Shown piece after piece: positions 1 to 7,840 of a stretch of 64,000 nt of DNA; within the stretch, counting starts at the first letter, position 1, and each line of letters starts with the position of its first letter. Position numbers and translations under genes: made by a program. The notes beneath the pieces are model-generated. The model ran no database searches and was not told the DNA's origin. It saw only the letters and a list, made by a program, of their open reading frames with translations. The DNA is from an uncultured Lachnospiraceae bacterium (GTDB taxonomy: Bacteria > Bacillota > Clostridia > Lachnospirales > Lachnospiraceae): assembly GCA_902789555.1 (NCBI GenBank), contig CADAOF010000001.1, positions 125,851 to 189,850 of the forward strand, in the 5' to 3' direction.

Positions 1-129
1 CTGGCCGCCATCGCCGTTCTGCTGATCATTTTCCTTGTCATGACCGGTGATAAGCACAGGAAAAGAAGAGCAGATCTTAAAAAGGCCGCGCAGATCATCG
101 CGGAGAATGAAAAGAAGGGGACAGCCTGA
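1..129 (+). CDS. C-terminal end of a membrane protein (partial)
   Basis: Frame 1 is open from the first base to a TGA at 127-129. It encodes 42 residues: a hydrophobic stretch (AAIAVLLIIFLVM), then a basic and polar tail (GDKHRKRRADLKK...ENEKKGTA). This looks like the last membrane helix and cytosolic tail of a larger protein. The family cannot be told from this fragment. Its stop codon lies in the loop region of the terminator hairpin that follows. Confidence 0.6.
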   Translation: MAAIAVLLIIFLVMTGDKHRKRRADLKKAAQIIAENEKKGTA

Positions 130-150
130 AGCTGTCCCCTTCTTTTTTTA
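110..150. terminator. Bidirectional intrinsic terminator
   Basis: A perfect 16-bp stem (110-125 with 131-146) has a 5-base loop and is followed by a T run on the plus strand. The stem begins with AAAA, so it also ends in a U run when read from the minus strand. It can therefore stop both the truncated plus-strand gene, whose stop codon it overlaps, and the converging trxB transcript. Confidence 0.9.
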
Positions 151-168
151 TCATCGTGTTCCGATGCC

Positions 169-1077
169 TCATGCATCCAGATAACGGCAGGCAGCAAGCG
201 CGGCACATGCGCCGTCCGACACGGCAGTCGTAAGCTGCCTTACTTCTTTGGTTCGGCAGTCGCCGGCAGCAAAGATGCCGCTGACACCGGTCAGCGCGGT
301 CTCATCGGAGTAAAGATATCCGTCGGGGGTCATGGCGACAAGGCCGTTCACGAAGTCATTTTCCGGCTTCTGACCGACGGCCAGGAACACGCCGCCGAAT
401 TTCTCTCCGTAAACGGCTCCGGTCTTTACGTTGCGGAGGGTAAGACCCGTAACGGAGCCTTCTTCGGTAAGGTATTCCGTCGCAACCGTATCATAGAGGA
501 ACCGGACGTTCGGGAGAGCGGCTGCCTTTTTAACCAGACGCTGTTCGGCCCGGAAAGCATCCCGGCGGTGAATCAGCGTAACGCTGCGGCAGAGGCTTGC
601 CAGGAAGATCGCATCCTGCAGAGCAGTATCGCCGCCGCCGATAACCGCAACGTCCTGTCCGGCGCAGAATGCACCGTCGCAGACAGCACAGAATGAGAGA
701 CCGCAGCCGACAAGATCTTCCTCGCCGGGAAGTCCGAGCCCCTTATGGGCAACACCGGTTGCAAGGATCACGGCGCGGGCGGAGAGCGATTCCTCCCCTG
801 CGGTGACATCAAAAACGTCATCCGTTTTCTTTACGGAAGTCACTTCGTCATAACGAATCGTCACACCGAGCGCTTCGACCTGCGCACACAGCAGAGAAGC
901 AAGATCTTCGCCGCTGATATGGGCGATGCCGGGATAGTTTTCCACGAGCGGACTGAAGACGATCTGCCCGCCCGCGGATCCTTTTTCACAGACAACGACG
1001 CTTTTACCTGCGCGAGCGGCGTAAAGGGCGGCTGTAAGGCCAGCAGGGCCGCCGCCGATAACAAGAATATCCAACAT
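169..1077 (-). CDS. trxB: Thioredoxin reductase (NADPH), FAD-dependent
   Basis: This 302-residue protein has the usual length and plan of bacterial low-molecular-weight thioredoxin reductase. An FAD-binding GGGPAG lies at residues 8-13, the redox-active CAVC at 130-133, an NADPH-binding GGGDTAL near 147, the HRRDAFRA motif for the NADPH phosphate near 170, and the C-terminal GIFAAGDC FAD motif. The family transfers electrons from NADPH through FAD and the CxxC to thioredoxin- or glutaredoxin-like partners in the cytosol. The ATG follows an AAGGAG at good spacing. It lies 75 bases downstream of nrdD, whose C-terminal glutaredoxin-like domain is a plausible partner (inference). A hairpin between the two genes may reduce readthrough. 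Confidence 0.93.
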   Translation of the reverse strand: MLDILVIGGGPAGLTAALYAARAGKSVVVCEKGSAGGQIVFSPLVENYPGIAHISGEDLASLLCAQVEALGVTIRYDEVTSVKKTDDVFDVTAGEESLSARAVILATGVAHKGLGLPGEEDLVGCGLSFCAVCDGAFCAGQDVAVIGGGDTALQDAIFLASLCRSVTLIHRRDAFRAEQRLVKKAAALPNVRFLYDTVATEYLTEEGSVTGLTLRNVKTGAVYGEKFGGVFLAVGQKPENDFVNGLVAMTPDGYLYSDETALTGVSGIFAAGDCRTKEVRQLTTAVSDGACAALAACRYLDA

Positions 1078-1105
1078 GTCAAGGCTCCTTTTCGGTAGAG
1101 GGAGA

Positions 1106-1136
1106 AAAGAGGCGGCTCCGTGCGGGGCCGCCTGTC
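1106..1136 (-). terminator. Hairpin between nrdD and trxB, possible attenuator
   Basis: Read on the minus strand, AGGCGGC and GCCGCCT form a 7-bp GC-rich stem, followed by CTTTTCT. The U tract is broken, so termination is probably partial. It would let nrdD be transcribed more than trxB. Confidence 0.5.
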
Positions 1137-1152
1137 TTTCTCAAGCAAATGT

Positions 1153-3546
1153 TCAGGCTTTCTTTTCCTGAATGAACTGGATCACGGCGCCCACGCCGAC
1201 GATCTTGCGGAAGTCGCTCTTGCCCTGCGTATAGATCAGGGTAGGGGCCTGACGGATCTGATAGCGGGCAACCTGCTCAGCGTTTTCTTCGGCGAGAAGT
1301 TTGGTATAAGGGATGCCGGCAGCGTCAAGCAGTTCGCAGGCTTTCTTGCAGTTCGGGCAGGTACGGGTCGCGAAGAGAAGCAGATTTTCTTCGGTACCGG
1401 TATTGTCCTTTGCCGGTTCTTCGGTCTTCGCAGCTTCGGCAGTCTCAGCATCCTGTTTGTGGCTGTGGCGCAGCACGCTGCGGTTGATGTCGTAGAGACG
1501 GCGGTCCTTGAATTCCTGCACCTTGCCGTCGTTCCAGTTCTGGACCGGACGGTAGTAACCGGTAATACGGCTGTAGACCTCTGTCTTTTCGCCGCAGTGA
1601 GGGCAGACGTACTGTTCGCCGACGAGATAGCCGTGATTCTTGCAGATGGAATAGGTCGGGCTCATCGTGTAATACGGGAGCTTGAAGTTCTCGGCGATCT
1701 TGCGGACCAGGTTTGCAGCGGCTTTCCAGTCGGGAAGTTTTTCGCCGAGGAAGGCATGGAAAACGGTACCGGAAGTGTACAGCGTCTGCAGTTCATCCTG
1801 GATCTCCAGCGCGCTGAAGATGTCTTCGGTATAACCGACCGGCAGATGGCTGGAGTTGGTGTAGTACGGCGCACCGTTCATGTTGGCTGTGATGATGTCC
1901 GGGAACTGTTCCTTGTCGTGCTTTGCGAAGCGGTAGGTCGTGGATTCGGCCGGCGTTGCTTCGAGGTTGTACAGATCGCCGTATTCCTCCTGATAGTCAG
2001 AGAGGCGTTCACGCATGTGGTTCAGCACGTTCTTGGCAAATTCCTGAGTCTCAGTGTGGGTCAGATCCTTGCGCAGCCACTTGGCGTTGAGACCGGCTTC
2101 GTTCATGCCGATCAGGCCGATCGTGGAGAAATGGTTCGCGAATGTGCCGAGATAGCGCTTGGTATAAGGATACAGGCCGGCATCCAGAAGCTTCGTGATA
2201 ACGGTGCGCTTGGTCTTCAGCGAACGGGCGGAGATGTCCATCAGTTTGTCGAGGCGTTTGTAGAAATCTGCTTCATTCTCTGCCAGATAGGCAATGCGCG
2301 GCAGGTTGATGGTCACGACGCCGATGGAACCGGTGGATTCGCCGGAGCCGAAGAAACCGCCGGATTTCTTGCGCAGTTCACGAAGATCCAGACGCAGGCG
2401 GCAGCACATCGAACGGACGTCGGAAGGCTCCATGTCGGAATTGATGTAATTGGAGAAGTACGGCGTGCCGTACTTTGCCGTCATTTCGAACAGCAGACGG
2501 TTGTTTTCGGTATCGCCCCAGTCAAAGTCACGGGTGATGGAGTAGGTCGGGATCGGATACTGGAAGCCGCGGCCGTTAGCGTCGCCTTCGATCATGATCT
2601 CGATGAAGGCCTTGTTGACCATGTCCATTTCCTTCTGGCAGTCACCGTAGGTGAAACCGACTTCCTTGCCGCCGACGATGGCGGGAAGGTTTGCCAGATC
2701 CTTCGGGACGACCCAGTCGAGGGTAATGTTTGAAAACGGTGCCTGCGTGCCCCAGCGGCTGGGGGTATTCACGCCGTAGACGAAGCTCTGGATGCACTGC
2801 TTGACTTCCTTCTGGTTCAGGTTGTCGATCTTGACGAACGGCGCCAGATAGGTATCGAAGGAGGAGAACGCCTGGGCGCCGGCCCATTCGTTCTGCATGA
2901 TGCCGAGGAAGTTCACCATCTGGTTGCAGAGGGTGGAAAGATGGGAGGCAGGCGCGGAAGTGATCTTACCGGGGACGCCGCCGAGGCCTTCCTGAATGAG
3001 CTGCTTCAGGCTCCAGCCGGCGCAGTAACCGGTCAGCATGGAAAGGTCGTGCAGATGGATGGCTGCGCTGCGGTGTGCTTCGGCAACTTCTTCGTCGTAG
3101 ATCTCACTCAGCCAGTAGTTGGCGGTGATGGCACCGGAATTGGAGAGGATAAGGCCGCCGACGGAATAGGTAACGGTGGAATTCTCCTTCACGCGCCAGT
3201 CGTTGATCTGAAGGTAGTTGTCAACCAGGTCCTTATAGTTAAGGAGGGTGGAACCCACGTTGCGGATCTTTTCACGCTGCTTGCGGTAAAGGATGTAGGC
3301 CTTTGCCACTTCGGCATAACCGGCTTCGGACAGGACCTTTTCCACACAGTCCTGGATATCTTCAACGGCAATGGTATCGTTCTTGATCTTGCTTTCGAAT
3401 TCGGAAGTGACCCGGAGAGCAAGCATGTCGATGACCGTAGGGTGGTAGGGCTTGCCGGTGGCTTCGAAGGCCTTGGTGATCGCTGCACTGATTTTCTTAA
3501 TGTCAAAATCAGTTACTTTTCCATCGCGTTTGACGACTTGATACAT
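1153..3546 (-). CDS. nrdD: Anaerobic (class III) ribonucleoside-triphosphate reductase with fused glutaredoxin-like domain
   Basis: This 797-residue oxygen-sensitive glycyl-radical enzyme makes dNTPs from NTPs. Residues 1-95 are the ATP-cone allosteric domain (MYQVVKRDGK...). The core has candidate active-site cysteines at C174 (GYCAGWSL) and C381/C382 (MCCRLRLDL). The C-terminal zinc site is C635, H638, C648 and C651, and the glycyl radical lies in RITGYY (G663). After an acidic, lysine-rich linker (about 695-718), residues 720-797 form an added glutaredoxin/NrdH-like module with CPNC at 730-733 and a QAPTLI cis-proline motif. The MCCRL core and the added thiol domain suggest the thioredoxin-type NrdD2 class rather than the formate-dependent type (inference). 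The ATG begins MYQVVKRDG as expected. It is preceded by a NrdR-box promoter, with nrdG upstream and trxB downstream. Confidence 0.95.
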   Translation of the reverse strand: MYQVVKRDGKVTDFDIKKISAAITKAFEATGKPYHPTVIDMLALRVTSEFESKIKNDTIAVEDIQDCVEKVLSEAGYAEVAKAYILYRKQREKIRNVGSTLLNYKDLVDNYLQINDWRVKENSTVTYSVGGLILSNSGAITANYWLSEIYDEEVAEAHRSAAIHLHDLSMLTGYCAGWSLKQLIQEGLGGVPGKITSAPASHLSTLCNQMVNFLGIMQNEWAGAQAFSSFDTYLAPFVKIDNLNQKEVKQCIQSFVYGVNTPSRWGTQAPFSNITLDWVVPKDLANLPAIVGGKEVGFTYGDCQKEMDMVNKAFIEIMIEGDANGRGFQYPIPTYSITRDFDWGDTENNRLLFEMTAKYGTPYFSNYINSDMEPSDVRSMCCRLRLDLRELRKKSGGFFGSGESTGSIGVVTINLPRIAYLAENEADFYKRLDKLMDISARSLKTKRTVITKLLDAGLYPYTKRYLGTFANHFSTIGLIGMNEAGLNAKWLRKDLTHTETQEFAKNVLNHMRERLSDYQEEYGDLYNLEATPAESTTYRFAKHDKEQFPDIITANMNGAPYYTNSSHLPVGYTEDIFSALEIQDELQTLYTSGTVFHAFLGEKLPDWKAAANLVRKIAENFKLPYYTMSPTYSICKNHGYLVGEQYVCPHCGEKTEVYSRITGYYRPVQNWNDGKVQEFKDRRLYDINRSVLRHSHKQDAETAEAAKTEEPAKDNTGTEENLLLFATRTCPNCKKACELLDAAGIPYTKLLAEENAEQVARYQIRQAPTLIYTQGKSDFRKIVGVGAVIQFIQEKKA

Positions 3547-3635
3547 AATGGCACCTCTTTGACGGACTCATGTCCGGATTGTTATTCATTGCTGCACGGG
3601 GCAGAAAGAACGCCGCTTCAGCGGCGGTTATAATG

Positions 3636-3664
3636 AATATAACAAAGCGCGAAGCGGCTGTCAA
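3636..3664 (-). promoter_or_regulatory. Sigma-A promoter of nrdD
   Basis: On the minus strand a perfect TTGACA (3659-3664) is separated by 17 bp from TATATT (3636-3641). The -35 box lies inside the downstream NrdR box. The transcript leader would carry a GC-rich hairpin (3611-3626) before nrdD. Confidence 0.85.
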
Positions 3665-3706
3665 TATATTGTTGCAATTTTTTTCTCAAAACACTATATA
3701 TAGTGG
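3659..3706 (-). promoter_or_regulatory. Tandem NrdR boxes upstream of nrdD
   Basis: Two 16-bp palindromic boxes lie at 3691-3706 (ACACTATATATAGTGG) and 3659-3674 (TGTCAATATATTGTTG). Both match the NrdR core CWATATATWG exactly. Their centres are 32 bp apart, which is three helical turns and the usual spacing for NrdR sites. The proximal box covers the -35 hexamer, which fits repression when dATP is plentiful. No nrdR gene lies in this window. Confidence 0.85.
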
Positions 3707-3786
3707 TTATGCAAAAAATGCGCTCACTCTGCGAAAAATGCTGCAGACCGGTAATGCCCCCGGAAAAATGCGGATCAGGGAGAGGA

Positions 3787-4497
3787 TCAGTCCATTCCCC
3801 GGATCTGAACCTCTCCGACGGACGGTCTTACGATCTCTGCATAACGTTCCATTTCTTCCCGGGAAGGAGCATGCAGCCCGCCGAGAAGAACGCTGTCTCT
3901 GTCGGTGAAGCACTGAAGGAAATAGTGTTCGGCGCCGCGGATCATTTCCGCGATTCCGCGGAAGGAATCGTCATCGTGGAATTCACGGACGACCGTCGTG
4001 CGGAACTCATATGGCACGCGTCCTTCCAGAAGAAGGGCAATGCTTCTCTCAATTCTCTCCATTGAATCGGCGAACGTGTCTCCGGGGCGGTCGCGGCCGA
4101 CCGTCGCAGCATAACGCTCACGCGAATTCTTGACGTCCATGGCGACGTAATCCACGAGCCCTTCGCTGATCAAATCGGAAAGTTTGTCGGGACTCGTTCC
4201 GTTCGTGTCCAGCTTCACGGAATAACCGAGTGCTCTTACGCGGCGGAAAAGGTCTGCGATATCCGGACGGAGCAGCGGCTCGCCGCCGGTAAATGCGACG
4301 CCGTCAAGCAGACCCTGACGGGTTCTGAGAAACGCAAGAAGTTCTTCGTCGTCCATGAGCGCTTCCGCATTCATGTCAAGAAGGTCGCTGTTGTGGCAGA
4401 ACGGACAGCGAAAATCGCAGCCGCCAAGGAAGACCGTGCAGGCGACACGGCCCGGGAAGTCGAGAAGAGTCATTTTCTGTAATCCGTGGATGAGCAT
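3787..4497 (-). CDS. nrdG: Anaerobic ribonucleoside-triphosphate reductase activating protein (radical SAM)
   Basis: This 236-residue radical SAM enzyme should generate the glycyl radical on NrdD. The 4Fe-4S ligands are the CxxxCxxC at C27, C31 and C34 (GGCDFRCPFC). A GGEPLLRPD motif follows for SAM binding. It is longer than the E. coli type (about 155 residues) and its start, HGLQKMTLLDFPGRVAC, matches the longer NrdG2-like group that usually accompanies NrdD2. The ATG has an AGGAGG seven bases upstream. It is transcribed towards nrdD but is separated from it by 240 bases that contain a NrdR-controlled promoter, so nrdD can also be expressed alone. Confidence 0.93.
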   Translation of the reverse strand: MLIHGLQKMTLLDFPGRVACTVFLGGCDFRCPFCHNSDLLDMNAEALMDDEELLAFLRTRQGLLDGVAFTGGEPLLRPDIADLFRRVRALGYSVKLDTNGTSPDKLSDLISEGLVDYVAMDVKNSRERYAATVGRDRPGDTFADSMERIERSIALLLEGRVPYEFRTTVVREFHDDDSFRGIAEMIRGAEHYFLQCFTDRDSVLLGGLHAPSREEMERYAEIVRPSVGEVQIRGMD

Positions 4498-4575
4498 GGA
4501 TGAACCTCCTGAGGAAGCATATGCGGAAACGGTACGCCTTCCGGACGGACAGACCGTTTCGCAGCCGAATGGGCC

Positions 4576-4604
4576 TTGCGGGCATTCGGAAAAGGGTGTA
4601 TAGT
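4576..4604 (+). promoter_or_regulatory. Sigma-A promoter of the acyltransferase gene
   Basis: TTGCGG (4576-4581), 17 bp, TATAGT (4599-4604). The predicted leader holds a TGAGGAA/TTCCTCA hairpin just ahead of the ribosome binding site, which may affect translation (inference). Confidence 0.65.
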
Positions 4605-4685
4605 GAACAGGCGCGTTACGAAAACCTGCCTCCTGCGACAGGTATGTTGAGGAAAGAAGTCATTCCTCAGGAAGGAGAACGCATC

Positions 4686-5780
4686 ATGAGGCAGAAGATA
4701 ACGGCGCAGCCGCCGGCAAACACGGACAGCGGAAGAAATTACGGCATTGACCTCCTGAGGCTGGTGTCGATGTTTCTTGTAGTGCTGTTGCATGCAACGG
4801 GCGCCGTACGGAAATCAGCTGATCCGGGAACGTCCATGTATGAAATGATCTACTTGCTGCGGACCTTATGTTTTCCCTGCGTGGACATTTTTGCGATCAT
4901 CAGCGGATATGTGGGTTGGAAGCACCGTCTGACGGTCACCGGTACTGCGGGGACCTGGCTTCTGGTCGTCTGGCACACGGTCCTGATCACTGCCCTGACA
5001 GCGCTTCTGAAGCCGGAATGGCTGCCGGAGAAAGCCTGGTCAAGAGCCTTTTTTCCCGTATGCAATAAGGAATACTGGTACGTGACCGCCTATTTCATCA
5101 TGCTGCTGTTCATTCCGCTGATGCATTTCATCTTAAAACGGATCTCAACGCCTCTGCTGTGGTTATGGGTCGGAAGCTTTCTCTTCGTGCATTCTTTTCT
5201 GTCGACTCTGAACTGGAAGGCTTACGGCATGAATCACGGCTATAACTTCTGGTGGCTGATCGGGATGTATCTGCTCGGCGCAGCACTGGAAAGAAGCAAA
5301 AATCTCTGGGAAGCCCATGCTAAACTGATCGGTGCGGTTCTGTTCATTGCAGGAGCGGTGCCGGCGTATCTGCTGATCGTTTTAGCGGACAACCGCAATT
5401 GGATCGATTACTGTTCGCCGCTGACGATCCTGTCGGCAGCCGGTGCAGTCATATGCTTTTCAGGAATGAAACTGCAGAGGATAAGCCGGGAGATCCGCAC
5501 CGTGTCTCCTACCGCGCTCGCGATCTTCGTGATCCACGTCCATACGATCACGTGGAATCATGTCTTTTACAGCTGGCCGCGAAATCACGGACTGTGGAAG
5601 ACGGCATCCGTACCCTTAATGTGCACGAACCTCATCGGCTGGGCCTTAGCGGTGTTTTTCATCTGCATCGTTCTGGATCTGTTCCGGATCGGAGTCTTTT
5701 CCCTTCTGCGGATACCGCGTGCGCTGAAGGCGGCAGACGGCGCCCTGGAAAAACTGCTACGGCGTTTCCGCCGAAGTTAG
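4686..5780 (+). CDS. Acyltransferase 3 family membrane protein
   Basis: This 364-residue multi-pass protein begins with the family signature GIDLLRLVSMFLVVLLHATGA (about residues 18-38), whose histidine is typical of acyltransferase 3 enzymes. About ten hydrophobic segments follow, with WYVTAYFIMLLFIPLMHF and FVIHVHTITW among them. Family members transfer acetyl or other acyl groups from the cytosolic side onto cell-surface sugars. The substrate here is unknown. An in-frame start exists at 4500, but the ATG at 4686 has an AAGGAG at proper spacing and lies downstream of a good promoter, so I chose it. Its 3' end overlaps the converging ABC-F gene by 24 bases. Confidence 0.82.
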   Translation: MRQKITAQPPANTDSGRNYGIDLLRLVSMFLVVLLHATGAVRKSADPGTSMYEMIYLLRTLCFPCVDIFAIISGYVGWKHRLTVTGTAGTWLLVVWHTVLITALTALLKPEWLPEKAWSRAFFPVCNKEYWYVTAYFIMLLFIPLMHFILKRISTPLLWLWVGSFLFVHSFLSTLNWKAYGMNHGYNFWWLIGMYLLGAALERSKNLWEAHAKLIGAVLFIAGAVPAYLLIVLADNRNWIDYCSPLTILSAAGAVICFSGMKLQRISREIRTVSPTALAIFVIHVHTITWNHVFYSWPRNHGLWKTASVPLMCTNLIGWALAVFFICIVLDLFRIGVFSLLRIPRALKAADGALEKLLRRFRRS

Positions 5781-7682
5781 TTCCTCCCACTTTGCATAGA
5801 GAGATTCAAGCTCGGCGGTGATCCCGTCTTTTTCCCGGCTGAGTTCGGTCACCTTTGCGAGATCGGTCGCGATCAATTCGTCACCGAAAAGCGTGTCGAT
5901 CTCGGAGGTACGTGTTTCAAGCGCTTCAATGCGTTCTTCGGTTCTCTTGATTTCATTCTCTCTGCGGCGGCGGACCGTTTCCGCCTCCTTTTTTATTTTG
6001 CGCTCAAGCGCGGAATCAGAGAGAGGGGCAGCGCCCGCTGAAGGACCCGCGGAGGCCTGTCCGGCGGCATCGCGCCGCTTGGCCATCTCTTCCAGATGAT
6101 CGTCGTAATTGCCGGCGGTCGACGTCAGAACGCCGTTCTCCAGTTCCAGGATACGCGTCGCAACGCGGTTCAGGAAATACCGGTCGTGGGAGACTGCAAG
6201 AACAGTCCCGGTGTACTGTGACAAGGCGTCTTCCAGGATCTCGCGTGAAGTAATGTCCAGATGGTTCGTCGGCTCGTCGAGCACGAGGAAGTTGCAGGGG
6301 GAGAGGATCAGTTTTGCGAGAGAGAGCCGCCCGCGTTCGCCGCCGGAAAGATCCCCAACCAGTTTGAATACGTCGTCACCGGTAAAGAGAAAAGCGGCAA
6401 GCGTGCTGCGGATCTCGGTATCCGTCATTCCCGGATAAGCCGAACGGACTTCGTCAAACAGCGTCAGGCTGTCGTCAAGCAGCTGCTGTTCCTGGTCATA
6501 GTAACCGACGGTGACCTTGACGCCCAGTTTTACCGAGCCTTCGTCCGGACGGACCAGACCGTTGATGATCTTTAGTACAGTCGATTTGCCGGCACCGTTC
6601 TCTCCGATCAGAGCAACGTGTTCGCCCCGTTTGATCTCAGCATAAAGGTGTTCGAAGAGCGGTCTGCCGCCGTAACTCTTCGAAAGGTCGGAAATCTCCA
6701 GAACGTCGTTTCCGCTTGTTTCGTGCGGCCGGAGCGTGAAAAACATCGCGTCGCGGATCTCATGCGGCTTTTCGAGACGTTCGATCTTATCCACCTTTTT
6801 TTCGCGGCTTTCAGCCCGCTTGATGGATTTTTCGCGGTTGAAGGACCTCAGTTTTGCAATCACTTCCTCCTGGTGGCGGATCTCCTGCTGCTGGTTTTTC
6901 CACGCCTGAAGGCGGATCGCGCGCAGCTGCTGCTTTTTTGCGGCATAGGCACTGTAATTGCCGGTATACATGGTCACGATGCCTTCTTCGACCTCGATCA
7001 CCTTGGTCACGACGCGGTCCAGGAAATAACGGTCGTGGGAGACCACGATCACGGCGCCGGGATAGTCCTTGAGATACCCTTCCAGCCACGAGACTGACGC
7101 GATATCCAGGTGGTTCGTCGGCTCGTCGAGAAGGATGAGGTCGGGGCGGGAGAGCAGGAGCTTGCCGAGCGCGATGCGTGTCTTTTCCCCGCCGGAGAGG
7201 ACACCGGCAGGCTTATCGTATTCATCCTCGGAAAAGCCGAGGCCTTTGATCACGCCTGTGATCTCACTGCGTGCAGCATAGCCGCCGGCAGCTTCGAATT
7301 CGTGGGAAAGGCGGCTGTAGCGCTCCATCGCAGCATCAAGGGCTTCTCCGGAAAGATGTTTCATCTGCTGCTCGAGCGTACGGAGCTCGTCTTCCATGGC
7401 AAAGATATCCGCCTTGGCGGAAGCGACTTCGTCGTAGAGGCTTCGTGTCATTTCCAAACCCTGATGCTGCGTCAGGTAGCCCATGGTTTTGCCCTTGGTA
7501 AAAATGACTTCGCCGCTGTCCGGCTGAAGCTGACCGGTGATCAGATTGAGCAGGGTCGATTTTCCGGCGCCGTTGATGCCGACGACTGCCGCCTTTTCCT
7601 TTTCTTCGATATGGAAATAGCCGCCCGAAAGCACAGGGGCAGCAACAAAGGTCTTTGTCAGTTCGCGGCAGGCGAGCAGCAT
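5757..7682 (-). CDS. ABC-F family ATPase (ribosome-associated)
   Basis: This 641-residue protein has two ABC ATPase domains and no membrane segments, the plan of ABC-F translation factors. Walker A motifs are GINGAGKST (residues 35-43) and GENGAGKST. Signatures are LSGGEKTRIALGK and LSGGERGRLSLAK, each followed by LLDEPTNHLD-type Walker B motifs. The charged linker between the domains (about 240-320) fits the ribosomal-tRNA-interacting arm. The C-terminal 100 residues form a charged coiled coil (RRRRENEIKRTEERIEAL). Such proteins bind the ribosomal E site and rescue stalled ribosomes or protect them from antibiotics. Which role applies here cannot be told. The start at 7682 has AAGGAGG upstream; a further in-frame ATG at 7739 lacks one. 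Confidence 0.88.
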   Translation of the reverse strand: MLLACRELTKTFVAAPVLSGGYFHIEEKEKAAVVGINGAGKSTLLNLITGQLQPDSGEVIFTKGKTMGYLTQHQGLEMTRSLYDEVASAKADIFAMEDELRTLEQQMKHLSGEALDAAMERYSRLSHEFEAAGGYAARSEITGVIKGLGFSEDEYDKPAGVLSGGEKTRIALGKLLLSRPDLILLDEPTNHLDIASVSWLEGYLKDYPGAVIVVSHDRYFLDRVVTKVIEVEEGIVTMYTGNYSAYAAKKQQLRAIRLQAWKNQQQEIRHQEEVIAKLRSFNREKSIKRAESREKKVDKIERLEKPHEIRDAMFFTLRPHETSGNDVLEISDLSKSYGGRPLFEHLYAEIKRGEHVALIGENGAGKSTVLKIINGLVRPDEGSVKLGVKVTVGYYDQEQQLLDDSLTLFDEVRSAYPGMTDTEIRSTLAAFLFTGDDVFKLVGDLSGGERGRLSLAKLILSPCNFLVLDEPTNHLDITSREILEDALSQYTGTVLAVSHDRYFLNRVATRILELENGVLTSTAGNYDDHLEEMAKRRDAAGQASAGPSAGAAPLSDSALERKIKKEAETVRRRRENEIKRTEERIEALETRTSEIDTLFGDELIATDLAKVTELSREKDGITAELESLYAKWEELTSAETP

Positions 7683-7777
7683 GGAAAGCCTCCTTTTGAT
7701 CAGCGATGCTACTATAATCCAAAATGGGAGAAAAGGCAAGAAGAGGATGCCGCTTTAAGTGGGCAGTGGTCAAAACA

Positions 7778-7817
7778 TTGTGAAAGTCTTGACAAAGGTT
7801 TTTCAGCGTCATATAAT
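7778..7817 (+). promoter_or_regulatory. rex promoter with overlapping Rex-type operator
   Basis: The promoter is TTGACA (7789-7794), 17 bp, TATAAT (7812-7817), a full consensus match. An 18-bp inverted repeat at 7778-7795 reads TTGTGAA-AGTC-TTGACAA. It matches the known Rex operator form TTGTGAA-n4-TTCACAA with one mismatch in the right half and covers the -35. This suggests that Rex represses its own operon when NADH is low. Confidence 0.8.
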
Positions 7818-7840
7818 TGCTTTAATTCTGAAAGGATGGG

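Noticed and set aside
1120-2733. A 537-codon open frame antisense to nrdD
   Set aside because: It is a shadow of the nrdD coding frame. Its translation is low-complexity and has no family motif.
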